This document shows, piece by piece, positions 1 to 8,264 of a stretch of 33,329 nt of DNA (its first letter is position 1; the number at the start of each line of letters is the position of its first letter). The notes beneath the pieces are model-generated. The model saw nothing but the letters and a program-made list of their open reading frames with translations, was not told the DNA's origin and ran no database searches. The position numbers and the translations under genes are program-made. Source of the DNA: Klebsiella pneumoniae (lineage in GTDB: Bacteria; Myxococcota_A; UBA796; SXON01); the NCBI GenBank assembly GCA_945867435.1, contig CAMBIK010000013.1, forward strand, positions 1-33,329, given 5' to 3'.

Positions 1-870
1 AGCCGCTTCGGGGCAAAGGACCATGCCGACGCGCATCACGCCGAAGGCCCCGAGCTTCATCAAGACGCCCGCGTGGAGCATCGAGACGGCGGTCGGCGCA
101 GACGCGTGACCATCCGGCGACCACGTGTGGAACGGAAACACGCCGGCCAACGTGCCAAACCCGAGCCACAGCGCGGGGAAGACCCACATCTGCACATCCC
201 GAGGAACGCCCGCCTTCGCGAGCGCTTCCATGTCGAAAGAGCCGATGCCCGAGCTCTCCACCATCGCGAACATACCTGCAAGGATGAACGCCGAACCGAG
301 CAGGAGCATGAGGGTGAGCTTCATCGCGGCGTATTCACGCCCCCCGATGTCGAAGCGTTCCCAGATGAAGGCGAAGGGACCCCCCGATTTCACGGCCTTG
401 CTGCTGCCCCAAATGGCGATCAACAGGTACATCGGCAGCACCGCGATCTCGTAGAACAGGAAGAACAGGAACAGGTCCAGGCTGACGAAGACGCCGAACA
501 CGCCGGCCACGAGCACCAGCAGCAGAACGTAGAAGTCCTTGTCGCGATCCTCAAGGGTCCAAGTGGCAAAGACCCCGGCAAAGATGATGAGCGAAGTGAG
601 GAGGAGCAGCGACACGCCCCAGCCATCCACCCCGAGGTTCCACGCGATCCCAAGCGAAGGGAGGAGTGGCATCGACTCGCGAAGTTGCACGCCTCCAATC
701 GCGTTGTTGTAGGTCATGGCGACCTGCACGGTGCCGATGAACGACACCACGGTGCTCAGGACAGCCAGCACGCGGACTGTGCCCCGGCTGGCGCCCGGCA
801 CGAGGAGCAGCAAAACGGCCGCCACCATCGGCGACAGCACGATGATCGAAAGCCATGGAAGTTGGCCCAT
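1..870 (-). CDS. nuoM: NADH-quinone oxidoreductase subunit M (NuoM), 3' part missing
   Basis: Antiporter-like membrane subunit of complex I, thought to take part in proton pumping. It is not in the ORF track because it has no stop inside the window. Reading the minus strand from the ATG at 870 gives 290 uninterrupted codons beginning MGQLPWLSIIVLSP and containing LFFLFYEIAVLPMYLLI and PFHTWSPDGHASAPTAVS, which are typical of NuoM. The family is usually about 500 residues, so roughly 200 C-terminal residues lie beyond the left edge. Its ATG shares one base with the nuoL stop (TGATG), which indicates translational coupling. nuoN would be expected next, outside the window. Confidence 0.95.
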   Translation of the reverse strand, partial: MGQLPWLSIIVLSPMVAAVLLLLVPGASRGTVRVLAVLSTVVSFIGTVQVAMTYNNAIGGVQLRESMPLLPSLGIAWNLGVDGWGVSLLLLTSLIIFAGVFATWTLEDRDKDFYVLLLVLVAGVFGVFVSLDLFLFFLFYEIAVLPMYLLIAIWGSSKAVKSGGPFAFIWERFDIGGREYAAMKLTLMLLLGSAFILAGMFAMVESSGIGSFDMEALAKAGVPRDVQMWVFPALWLGFGTLAGVFPFHTWSPDGHASAPTAVSMLHAGVLMKLGAFGVMRVGMVLCPEAA

Positions 871-2672
871 CAGAGCTGCCCTCCCACCACGCCGGCCCCT
901 GCGATCAGCACGGCTCCGAGCGCAGCGGCGTAAAGATAGTCGTGTGCGGAACCGGTTTGTAGACGGCGCAGCCGGTCTCCAGCAGCCAAGGTGACCCAGC
1001 CGGAGAGGTTCACGACGGCATCGACCACATAGCGGTCGGTCCAGCCGACCACGGCCGCCACCGGGAGGAAGGCGCGTTCCCACCCGAGCCGCCAGGCACT
1101 ATCGACCGGGCCGCTGCGCACCCAGTTGGCGACGCCCGGAAATTCAAGGGCGGGAAGCCGACCGAGTCCGAACTTGGCATAGCCAAGCACCAGGCCGGAA
1201 AGCCCGGCGAAGGTGGCGACCGCGCCCACGGTGGTAAACGCGAAGTGGTACTCGAGGCCGAGAACGGTCGCGAAGGCGCCACCACCAAAGCCGAGCGCCA
1301 GGGCCGGCACGGCAAGCAGGGCCATCGGTGCCAGCATGATCGCAGGGGACTCATGGGCGTGCGAAGATTTCGGTCCTGGTTCGCCAAGAAACGCCATGCA
1401 GAACACCCGCATCATGTAGAACGGCGTAAGGGCGGCGACCACGAGGAGGATCGCAAGCGGCCCCCACTGGCCCGCGTGAGCCACCTGTTCCAAAAGCAGG
1501 TCCTTGGAGAAGAACCCGGAGAGCCCCGGCAGCCCCGCGAGCGCGAACGTACCGATGCCGAAGAGCACCGTCGTGCCCCGGATCTTCTTGGCCAGCCCCC
1601 CCATTTCCCCCAGCTCGTTGCTGTGAACGGCGTGGATCACCGAGCCCGCGCCCAGGAACAACAGGGCCTTGAAGAAGGCATGCGTCGTGAGGTGGAAGTA
1701 ACCGCCAAGCATCTCCCCCGAGCCCAGTCCCGCGACCATGTACCCGAGCTGGCTGCATGTGCTGTAGGCCAGGACCTTCTTGATGTCGGTCTGCACCGTG
1801 GCGGTGATCGCCGCCGCCAAGGCCGTAACCGCCCCGATCCAGGACATGGCCGTGAGCAGCGCCTCGGCGCCCTCGAACAGCGGCCAGCAACGCACGACCA
1901 GGAATACGCCAGCCGCCACCATGGTCGCCGCGTGCAAAAGCGCAGACACGGGCGTCGGGCCTTCCATCGCATCCGGCAACCACACATGCAGGGGCACCTG
2001 GGCGCTCTTTCCCATCACGCCCATGAACAGGAGCGCGGGGACCCACGGACTCACCCCTTCCGCGTCCCAGGAAAAACCGCCGGTCTGCACATAGAGAAGC
2101 ACGATCCCGGACATCAATCCGATGTCGGCCAATCGGGTGACCCACACGGCCTTCACCGCCGCCTTTCCCGCCGAAGGCTTGGTCCAGTAGTAGCCAATGA
2201 GCAGGTACGAGCAGAGCCCGACGAGCTCCCACCCGGCCAGGAACTGGAGCAGGTTCGGGGCCAGCACCATGCCTCCCATCGCCACGATGAACAGGGAATG
2301 CCAGGTGTAGTAGCGTCCCAACGCCGGCTTCGGCTCGTTCGCCATGTAGCCGAGCGAGTACACCTGAACGCAGGCGGCCACGCACGTGACGACCACCAGC
2401 ATCGTGGCAGAGATGGCATCGACATGAATGCCGACCTCGGCGATCACTTTGCCACCGTGGATCAGCCAAGGGAGGGTCCATTCCTCGGCCGGCGAACCCA
2501 GCGGTGCCACATCGCGAAGCACGAACAGGGCGATGACAAAGCTGGCCAACGACGAAAGCGTAGACAGCCAGGCCGCAGGCCTGCCGGTGTGACGAAAGGG
2601 CCACACGAGCGCCAAAATTGCGAACGAAGCAAAGGGCACGAGGAGCGCGAGCGCGGCGAGCGGCATCGTCAT
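870..2672 (-). CDS. nuoL: NADH-quinone oxidoreductase subunit L (NuoL)
   Basis: Largest antiporter-like membrane subunit of complex I, 600 residues and full length for the family. The diagnostic block GKSAQVPLHVWLPDAMEGP followed by TPVSALLHAATMVAAGVFL is present, as is the Lys-containing KKVLAYSTCSQLGYM helix region. The protein is hydrophobic throughout, with a poorly conserved C-terminal part that fits the long lateral helix and last membrane segment. The ATG at 2672 overlaps the nuoK stop by four bases (ATGA), which fixes the start. A 569-codon antisense ORF over this gene is a composition shadow. Confidence 0.97.
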   Translation of the reverse strand: MTMPLAALALLVPFASFAILALVWPFRHTGRPAAWLSTLSSLASFVIALFVLRDVAPLGSPAEEWTLPWLIHGGKVIAEVGIHVDAISATMLVVVTCVAACVQVYSLGYMANEPKPALGRYYTWHSLFIVAMGGMVLAPNLLQFLAGWELVGLCSYLLIGYYWTKPSAGKAAVKAVWVTRLADIGLMSGIVLLYVQTGGFSWDAEGVSPWVPALLFMGVMGKSAQVPLHVWLPDAMEGPTPVSALLHAATMVAAGVFLVVRCWPLFEGAEALLTAMSWIGAVTALAAAITATVQTDIKKVLAYSTCSQLGYMVAGLGSGEMLGGYFHLTTHAFFKALLFLGAGSVIHAVHSNELGEMGGLAKKIRGTTVLFGIGTFALAGLPGLSGFFSKDLLLEQVAHAGQWGPLAILLVVAALTPFYMMRVFCMAFLGEPGPKSSHAHESPAIMLAPMALLAVPALALGFGGGAFATVLGLEYHFAFTTVGAVATFAGLSGLVLGYAKFGLGRLPALEFPGVANWVRSGPVDSAWRLGWERAFLPVAAVVGWTDRYVVDAVVNLSGWVTLAAGDRLRRLQTGSAHDYLYAAALGAVLIAGAGVVGGQL

Positions 2673-2977
2673 TCCTTTAGATGGCTGAGGGAGCCGCTCA
2701 ACAGCGTGCCGTGGGTGCGAGAAACGAGGACGACCAACGCGAGCCCCACGACCACTTCGGCCACGGTGAGCGCGAGCGCGAAGAGCGCCAACCCCTGGCC
2801 CCAGGGGTGGTCTCCGAAGCGGGAGAAGGCCACCAGGTTGATGTTGGCAGCGTTCGCCATCAGTTCAATCGAAACGATGATGGCCAAGAGGTTGCGACGG
2901 CTGATCACGCCGTACACGCCGATGGCGAACATCGCCGCAGCCAGAAACAGGTAGGCATCCAGTCCGGGGCCGGTCAT
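2669..2977 (-). CDS. nuoK: NADH-quinone oxidoreductase subunit K (NuoK)
   Basis: Small membrane subunit of complex I with three predicted transmembrane helices; 102 residues, normal for NuoK. It carries the conserved acidic positions within membrane helices, in IVSIELMANAANINLVAFSR and LTVAEVVVGLALVV, that belong to the proton path. The ORF track shows a 261-codon ORF, but its first part lies out of frame inside nuoJ. I place the start at the ATG at 2977 (MTGPGLDAYLF), which overlaps the nuoJ stop by four bases as elsewhere in this operon. Confidence 0.95.
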   Translation of the reverse strand: MTGPGLDAYLFLAAAMFAIGVYGVISRRNLLAIIVSIELMANAANINLVAFSRFGDHPWGQGLALFALALTVAEVVVGLALVVLVSRTHGTLLSGSLSHLKE

Positions 2978-3462
2978 GCGTCCTTCCTTCGCGCGAGCAC
3001 GATCGCGCCGATCATTGCGGCCAACAACAGCACCGAAAGCGCCTCGAATGGCAACGCCAACGGGTCGAGAAGCACCCGCCCCAGCTCGGCGGGCGAGATG
3101 GATGTGGGAGTGCCTTTCGGGGCTCCTCCGCCCAGGATTGTGACCCCGCTCAGCGCGGCGATGACGACCGCCACGATCAGCGCACGCACCGGATGCTCGT
3201 GCCCCTGTGCAGGGATCGCCCCGCCATTGCGACGGGCCAGCAGCACCGCGAACAACATCAGAGTGATCACGCCGCCCGTGTAGAGCAGCACCTGAATCGC
3301 CGCGAGAAAACCGGCATCCATCTGGGCATACAGTCCCGCGGTCGCGACCAGGGTGACCGCGAGGTACAGCACCACATGAACGAGGTCTTCCGCGGTCACG
3401 ACCCGCAGAGCACCCCCCAGCGCCGCCACCGCAAGCACCCCAAAGATGATCCAATCCATCAT
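2974..3462 (-). CDS. nuoJ: NADH-quinone oxidoreductase subunit J (NuoJ)
   Basis: Membrane subunit of complex I, 162 residues, about five predicted helices. The block LVATAGLYAQMDAGFLAAIQ followed by VLLYTGGVITLMLFAVLL is characteristic of NuoJ. The ORF track begins at 3672, but that extension lies within nuoI in another frame. The ATG at 3462 (MMDWIIFGVLAV) overlaps the nuoI stop by four bases and gives a normal NuoJ N-terminus. The stretch between the third and fourth helices is loop-like and Gly/Pro-rich, as usual in this family. Confidence 0.95.
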   Translation of the reverse strand: MMDWIIFGVLAVAALGGALRVVTAEDLVHVVLYLAVTLVATAGLYAQMDAGFLAAIQVLLYTGGVITLMLFAVLLARRNGGAIPAQGHEHPVRALIVAVVIAALSGVTILGGGAPKGTPTSISPAELGRVLLDPLALPFEALSVLLLAAMIGAIVLARRKDA

Positions 3463-3998
3463 GGTGCCTCGCCCTCGGTGGCAGCCGGCTTCACCGCGAC
3501 CACCGGTTTCGGCTGCCCGGCCGCCTGCATGCCGATGAGCAGCGTGCCAGTGCCCCACGACGGTGAAACCTTTTCGTTCAAGTAGAGCTTTTCCATGCTG
3601 AGGAACAGCTCTTCCCGGCTGTATCCCGGCACTTCCGGCACCTTCAGCATCACGATCGCATCTTCCGGGCACACCTGCACGCAGAGCTCACAATGAATGC
3701 AGGCGTTCACATCAAGCGTGAAGTCCTTGGCGGTCCCCCTGGGCTTGCCCGTATTGGGCGAAGGCGCCCGCCCACCCGGGATGACCGTGATGATCTGCGA
3801 GGGGCAGATCTTCTCGCACATCTTGCAGCCGATGCAGGCTTCATCCCCGTCGCTGTTGTGGAGCAGGGCGAACGACGTGCGGTAGCGTTCCGGCCTCACC
3901 CGGTCGCCATGCCAGGGAAGCGGCTCGGTGTTCTTCGGACGGAAGATGTTGAGCGCCGTGATCCACAGGGCGGAGAAGGCTTGAAGCAGGCCGATCAT
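3459..3998 (-). CDS. nuoI: NADH-quinone oxidoreductase subunit I (NuoI), 2x[4Fe-4S] ferredoxin
   Basis: Peripheral-arm subunit that carries electrons to the quinone site through two [4Fe-4S] clusters. Both ligand sets are intact: CIGCKMCEKICP (Cys 55, 58, 61, 65) and CIHCELCVQVCP (Cys 100, 103, 106, 110), counted from the chosen start. It is 179 residues long. The ORF could start at 4013 (MAGVRM), but the ATG at 3998 (MIGLLQAF) gives the same 4-base overlap with the nuoH stop seen at the other junctions, so I prefer it. The C-terminal tail beyond the ferredoxin fold (rich in Ala, Lys, Val) is slightly longer than in many homologues. Confidence 0.95.
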   Translation of the reverse strand: MIGLLQAFSALWITALNIFRPKNTEPLPWHGDRVRPERYRTSFALLHNSDGDEACIGCKMCEKICPSQIITVIPGGRAPSPNTGKPRGTAKDFTLDVNACIHCELCVQVCPEDAIVMLKVPEVPGYSREELFLSMEKLYLNEKVSPSWGTGTLLIGMQAAGQPKPVVAVKPAATEGEAP

Positions 3999-4966
3999 GC
4001 GTACACCCGCCACACCGCGGCAGTTGCCACGCAGGCCAGAGAGAGAGGCACGAAAACCCGCCAGCAGATCGCCATGAACTGGTCAGCGCGGTAGCGAAGC
4101 AGGCTCCAGCGAATCCAGAAGATACCCGCGAATAACGCCAGGGCCTTCAGAACGAGCCAGTGGATGCCATCCGGACCGGGACCGTACCAACCCCCGAGGA
4201 AGAGGGCCGCGCCCAGCAGGCTGGTCACCGCGGTGTGGAGGTACTCCGCAAGGTAGATCAAGCCGAACTTCATCCCCACATATTCCGTGGTGATCCCGGC
4301 CACGAGTTCGCTCTCTGCCTCGGGAATGTCGAAGGGAATGCGGTTGGCCTCGGCGAGAGAGGCGAGCATGAAGAGCACGAACGCCACGCTACCCGGTCCC
4401 GGCGGCCAGAAGGCGAACCAACGGCCATCCGCCTGGGCCGTAACGATGTCGCCCACACGCAGGCTGCCGCTCAGGATGATCGGGACCAACGCCGAGAGGA
4501 GCAGGGGCACTTCGAAGGACACAGCTTGCGCCGCGGCCCTCATGCCGCCGAGGAGCGCGTACTTGTTGTTGCTGGCCCAACCGGCCATCCAGACGGGGAT
4601 GGTGATGAGCGAAGAGATGGAGAGGATGAAGAGGATGCCGATGTCGAGGTCCGCGGGTACCCAACCGGGGGCCCATGGGAAAACGGCAAGACCGGCCAGC
4701 ACGAAGATCATGCCCATCGGAGGGGCAAGGTTGAACAGCACCCGGTCCGCGTTGGTCGGAACGATGTCTTCCTTCTGGATGAGCTTCAGTAGATCGGCCA
4801 CCGGCTGGAGCAGGCCTGCCCAACCGACTTGCGTGGGTCCGGGCCGGTTCTGCATCGCCCCGGCAAACTTGCGTTCAAACCAGATCGACCACGCGGCAAC
4901 GACCATCATCACGTTGACCACGACAAAGCCAGCCACGGCACCGAAGATCCACGGGTTTTCCATCAT
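3995..4966 (-). CDS. nuoH: NADH-quinone oxidoreductase subunit H (NuoH)
   Basis: Membrane subunit that joins the peripheral arm to the membrane arm and forms part of the quinone chamber; 323 residues, about eight helices. Conserved features include ERKFAGAMQNRPGPTQVGW near the N-terminus and NRIPFDIPEAESELVAG followed by ITTEYVGMKFGLIYLAEY, the acidic loop that faces the quinone site. The ATG at 4966 overlaps the nuoD stop by four bases. In most 14-gene operons nuoE, nuoF and nuoG sit between nuoD and nuoH; here the two genes overlap directly. Confidence 0.97.
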   Translation of the reverse strand: MMENPWIFGAVAGFVVVNVMMVVAAWSIWFERKFAGAMQNRPGPTQVGWAGLLQPVADLLKLIQKEDIVPTNADRVLFNLAPPMGMIFVLAGLAVFPWAPGWVPADLDIGILFILSISSLITIPVWMAGWASNNKYALLGGMRAAAQAVSFEVPLLLSALVPIILSGSLRVGDIVTAQADGRWFAFWPPGPGSVAFVLFMLASLAEANRIPFDIPEAESELVAGITTEYVGMKFGLIYLAEYLHTAVTSLLGAALFLGGWYGPGPDGIHWLVLKALALFAGIFWIRWSLLRYRADQFMAICWRVFVPLSLACVATAAVWRVYA

Positions 4967-6177
4967 CGGTCCACGCAGCCGATGATCGGGTCGAGCGAAC
5001 CGAGGGTCACCACGATGTCCGAGATGTTGCTACCAGGAGCAAGGTAGGGAATCAGCGACATGGCGTGGAAGGAAGGCGAACGCAGCTTGCATCGGTAGGG
5101 CTTGTCGCTCCCATCGCCGACCACCCAGGTGCCAAGCTCGCCGCGGGGGCCTTCCACGGCGGCATAGGCCGTGCCGGCCTTTCCCTTGTAGGCACCCGGC
5201 AACTTCACCGGCTTGAGCGCGCAAATCGGCCCCTCGGGAATGCCATCGATCAAATCCAGCACCAAGCGGATGCTCTCGCGGAGCTCGGCCATGCGAACCT
5301 CGTAGCGGGCGAAGCAGTCCCCTGCCGTGCGAACCGGCACGTTGAGAGTCACTTCGTCGTACGCCGCATAAGGCCGGTCACGGCGCAGATCGAAATCGAT
5401 GCCGCTGGCGCGAAGGATGGGGCCGCTCACCCCGAGTTCCATGGCCAGATTCGCATCGACGGTGCCGACACCGACTGTCCTCGCGCGGAAGATCGCGTTG
5501 TCGAGGAGCATCGCGTCGTATTCGTGGGTGCGCTGACGGATGGTCGTGTAGGTCTTGCGAACAAGTTCGGCGAACCCAGCAGGAACATCATGTCGATTTC
5601 CGCCTACGGTCAGCGTGTTGTAGTGGAAGCGGCTGCCGGTCCACGCCTCGAAACAGTCGAGCACGAGCTCCCGGTCGCGGAAGCAGTGCATGAATACACT
5701 GGCGCCGCCGCCAAGTGCCCCCCCCATGTCCAAACCGAAGGTCCCCAGCCACAGGAGGTGGCTACCGACCCGCTGCATCTCGGAGCCAAGCGTGCGCAGG
5801 TAGTTGCTGCGCCGCGGGGGCTGAACGTCGTTTAGAGCCTCGAACCCCAGGTTCAGCGCCAGCTCGTTGATGAACGGACTTACATAGTCGTTCTTGTCCA
5901 CAATCGGAGGCAGCATCACATACGAGAGCTTCTCGCAGAGCTTTTCAACCCCGCGGTGAAGGTAGCCCGGGTAGGGCACCGCCTTGATGCAAACCTCCCC
6001 ATCCAGCCACAGCTTCACGCGGAAAACGCCGTGGGTGGAAGGGTGCTGCGGCCCCAGGTTGAGGATCATCAGATCCCCTTCGGGATCGTAGGTCTCCGGA
6101 TCCATGTGAGGGTCCGCAAGGGGGCGAACCACGGTGGGGCCGGCGGCGACTACCGCAGGATGTAACTCGGGGATCAT
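4963..6177 (-). CDS. nuoD: NADH-quinone oxidoreductase subunit D (NuoD)
   Basis: 49-kDa-type subunit, related to the large subunit of NiFe hydrogenases, that forms the quinone-binding pocket with NuoB. GPQHPSTHGVFRVKLWLDGE is the conserved quinone-site motif, and the C-terminus ends in DPIIGCVDR, as is typical. I place the start at the ATG at 6177 (MIPELHP), a 4-base overlap with nuoC giving 404 residues; the ATG at 6183 is equally in frame. The further extension in the ORF track to 6237 lies inside nuoC and is unlikely. NuoC and NuoD are separate genes here, not fused as in E. coli. Confidence 0.96.
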   Translation of the reverse strand: MIPELHPAVVAAGPTVVRPLADPHMDPETYDPEGDLMILNLGPQHPSTHGVFRVKLWLDGEVCIKAVPYPGYLHRGVEKLCEKLSYVMLPPIVDKNDYVSPFINELALNLGFEALNDVQPPRRSNYLRTLGSEMQRVGSHLLWLGTFGLDMGGALGGGASVFMHCFRDRELVLDCFEAWTGSRFHYNTLTVGGNRHDVPAGFAELVRKTYTTIRQRTHEYDAMLLDNAIFRARTVGVGTVDANLAMELGVSGPILRASGIDFDLRRDRPYAAYDEVTLNVPVRTAGDCFARYEVRMAELRESIRLVLDLIDGIPEGPICALKPVKLPGAYKGKAGTAYAAVEGPRGELGTWVVGDGSDKPYRCKLRSPSFHAMSLIPYLAPGSNISDIVVTLGSLDPIIGCVDR

Positions 6178-6620
6178 CGCCATGGGTGATGCCGCGTGGC
6201 GATGTCGTAGTCCCGGCGGAGCGGGTGACCTTCCCAATCCTCAGGGAGCATGATGCGGCGCAGGTCGGGATGCCCGGCGAACACGGTGCCGACGAGATCG
6301 TATTGCTCGCGTTCCTGCCAATCGCAGCCTGCAAAGACAGGCACGAGCGTCGGGGTGGTTTCCCCCGTGGGCACGAACGTACGAAAGCCAACCTCATCTT
6401 TGGGGAGGCGCCGAAGCCGGTATTCGACCGCCGTGCGGTCGGGCTCGGTTTCCGAAGCCGGAAAGTGCAGGGCAGCCACGCACGCCAGGTAGGTGAACCC
6501 GGCTTCTTTGAGCGCGGACGCCAGTTCCACGATCCGTTCGCGCCCCACCAGGATCGGGTCGGCCGCTTCCAGGTCGAAGCGCGCCCGCAGGAGCTCGGTG
6601 ATGTCCTCGGGCACGGTCAT
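6174..6620 (-). CDS. nuoC: NADH-quinone oxidoreductase subunit C (NuoC)
   Basis: 30-kDa-type subunit of the complex I connecting module, 148 residues, at the short end for NuoC. The family signature is visible as WQEREQYDLVGTVFAGHPDL followed by RRIMLPEDWEGHPLRRDYDI. Overlaps of four bases at both ends (ATGA with nuoB upstream, ATGA with nuoD downstream) fix the boundaries and suggest coupled synthesis. It contains no cofactor-binding residues, as expected. Confidence 0.95.
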   Translation of the reverse strand: MTVPEDITELLRARFDLEAADPILVGRERIVELASALKEAGFTYLACVAALHFPASETEPDRTAVEYRLRRLPKDEVGFRTFVPTGETTPTLVPVFAGCDWQEREQYDLVGTVFAGHPDLRRIMLPEDWEGHPLRRDYDIATRHHPWR

Positions 6621-7303
6621 GGCGCCGCCTTGGGGTCGGGCCGGCGGAGCCCACCGCCCGGATCGAGGTTTAGAACAGCATCAAGCTGTTCTTCGTCCAG
6701 AGAGGCGGGACGCCGGGGGTCCCCCATCCTGGGAAGGTTCGGCGACTTGAAGCCAAAGGTCTCGGGGCGCAGCTCCGGCTCAGTCCACTCGCCATCGCGG
6801 CGCTTCTTGATCTTCTCCTGCAACCTCTTGATCCCGGCAAGGAGCTGGTCCGGATTCGGCGGGCAGCCAGGAACGTACACGTCGATCGGCATGAAGGTGT
6901 CAACCCCCGGCACGACCGAGTAAATGTCACGATAGAAATCGCCGGAGATCGCGCAGGAGCCCATCGCGATCGCCCACTTCGGCTCGGGCATCTGGTCCCA
7001 CAACTTCTTCACTCTCGGGGCCATCTTGACCGTGATGGTGCCCGCGATCACCATCACGTCACACTGCCGCGGGGAGCCGCGGGCGATGGTGCCGAGCTGA
7101 TCGAGATCAAAGCGACCGCAGGCGGCGGCCATGAACTCGATGCCGCAGCAGCTCGTGGCCATCGGAAACACGAACAAAGAGTTGGACGCACCCCAGGTGA
7201 GCAACTTGTCGGCCGTGGTGAGGCCGAGCGAGATCCCCGGCATCTGCTCCATCAGGTTGTAGATTGGGTGGGTGAACGCCTGCCCGCTTTCGTCTACTGC
7301 CAT
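6617..7303 (-). CDS. nuoB: NADH-quinone oxidoreductase subunit B (NuoB)
   Basis: Subunit that binds cluster N2, the last iron-sulfur cluster before quinone. All four ligand cysteines are present: the tandem pair in ATSCCGIEF (Cys 52, 53), GSCAISG (Cys 117) and PGCPPNPD (Cys 147). The ORF track starts at 7525, but that part lies inside nuoA in another frame. The ATG at 7303 (MAVDESGQ) gives 228 residues and a 10-base overlap with nuoA. The C-terminus after about residue 165 is longer than the core family fold and ends in a Pro/Asp-rich tail of unclear role. Confidence 0.96.
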   Translation of the reverse strand: MAVDESGQAFTHPIYNLMEQMPGISLGLTTADKLLTWGASNSLFVFPMATSCCGIEFMAAACGRFDLDQLGTIARGSPRQCDVMVIAGTITVKMAPRVKKLWDQMPEPKWAIAMGSCAISGDFYRDIYSVVPGVDTFMPIDVYVPGCPPNPDQLLAGIKRLQEKIKKRRDGEWTEPELRPETFGFKSPNLPRMGDPRRPASLDEEQLDAVLNLDPGGGLRRPDPKAAP

Positions 7304-7659
7304 GTGAGCGCCCCTTTGCGGACCGCGTAGGCCCACCCCAAGAGAAGAACCCCAACGAAGATCGCCATTTCTACCAGCAGGAATTCTCCCGCGCCCCCCC
7401 CGAGGTTCAGCGCCCACGGAAGGATGAAGGCAGTCTCCACATCGAAGATCACAAAGACCAGCGCCACCAGGTAGTAGCGCGGGTGGAAACGCACCCATGC
7501 ATCGCCATCGGGTTCCTCGCCGCACTCGTAGGTCAACTCGCGGGTGGGAGGCGGATTCTTCGCCTTCACGCTCATCACTCGCGCGATGAGCAGCGTTCCC
7601 CAGGCGACAGCCACGGCCACCGCTGAAAACGCGATGGCAGCGCTCCAGGATTCGGTCAT
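7294..7659 (-). CDS. nuoA: NADH-quinone oxidoreductase subunit A (NuoA)
   Basis: First gene of the complex I operon; small membrane subunit with three predicted helices, 121 residues. The family signature TYECGEEPDGDAWVRFHPRY and FVIFDVETAFILPWAL are both present; the Cys and acidic residues of the first lie on the loop near the quinone site. A GGAG sequence about nine bases upstream of the ATG at 7659 is a plausible ribosome binding site. The 70-bp gap to slyD is the only place for an operon promoter near this gene, unless transcription continues from slyD and selO. Confidence 0.95.
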   Translation of the reverse strand: MTESWSAAIAFSAVAVAVAWGTLLIARVMSVKAKNPPPTRELTYECGEEPDGDAWVRFHPRYYLVALVFVIFDVETAFILPWALNLGGGAGEFLLVEMAIFVGVLLLGWAYAVRKGALTWQ

Positions 7660-7729
7660 GCCGGGCTCCGACGGGTTGAAGGGTACACGGGCGAGCGGGC
7701 GGCGCGAGTAACCCGGCCCGCCCTACTCG

Positions 7730-8221
7730 TCAGCGCCCGTGCGAGTGGTCGTGGCCATCATGCCCGTGGGAGTGGCCGTGCGCCAGTTCGTCGGGGGTGG
7801 CGGCGCGGATAGACCGGATCGCCACCGCAAAACGAAGAGTCATCCCCGACAAGGGGTGGTCGGGGGTCAAGGTCACCCCCGCCTCGTCGAGCTCCACGAC
7901 GTAGAGCATCACGTTTTTTCCATCGGGGCCGGTCGCGCCCAGCGACATGCCGATCTGGGGGACCAGGCCGGGAGGAAGTTCGCTGAGATCAACGTGAAAC
8001 CCATGGCCCGTCGCTACCCCGTACCCATCTTCGGCAGGCACGATCGCTTCCAGTTCGTCGCCGACCACCTTGCCAAGCAGTTGGCTTTCCAGGCCGGGAA
8101 CGATGTGCCCGGCACCGTGGAGGTAGGTCAGCGGCGTTTCCTGCGACGCGTCGATGATCGATCCATCAGGAGCGTAGAGGGTGTACTCGAAGGACACCAC
8201 GTTTCCGGGGGCGACGTTCAT
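7730..8221 (-). CDS. slyD: SlyD-type FKBP peptidyl-prolyl cis-trans isomerase
   Basis: Cytoplasmic folding helper and metallochaperone-like protein of the FKBP family. Visible features are the FKBP strand with DGSIIDASQETPLTYLHGAG, the VPGLESQLLGKVVGDE helix region, an inserted flap domain (about residues 65-115) and a His-rich tail HGHSHGHDGHDHSHGR with seven His from residue 148 on, as in metal-binding SlyD. I place the start at the ATG at 8221 (MNVAPGNVV), giving 163 residues; the ORF-track extension to 8404 runs into selO and has no FKBP character. It lies 43 bp downstream of selO and 70 bp upstream of nuoA, all on the minus strand. Confidence 0.9.
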   Translation of the reverse strand: MNVAPGNVVSFEYTLYAPDGSIIDASQETPLTYLHGAGHIVPGLESQLLGKVVGDELEAIVPAEDGYGVATGHGFHVDLSELPPGLVPQIGMSLGATGPDGKNVMLYVVELDEAGVTLTPDHPLSGMTLRFAVAIRSIRAATPDELAHGHSHGHDGHDHSHGR

Positions 8222-8264
8222 GTCCCCGGAGCTAACAAGGTCCCGGGGAAACGTCCTTCCTCGT

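Noticed and set aside
1245-2954. 569-codon plus-strand ORF opposite nuoL and nuoK
   Set aside because: It is His/Arg/Gln-rich, lacks any motif, and spans two well-supported genes on the other strand. It is a GC-content shadow.
7660-7729. GC-rich partial inverted repeat between slyD and nuoA as a terminator
   Set aside because: Only about six base pairs align well and no T-tract follows; the evidence is too weak.
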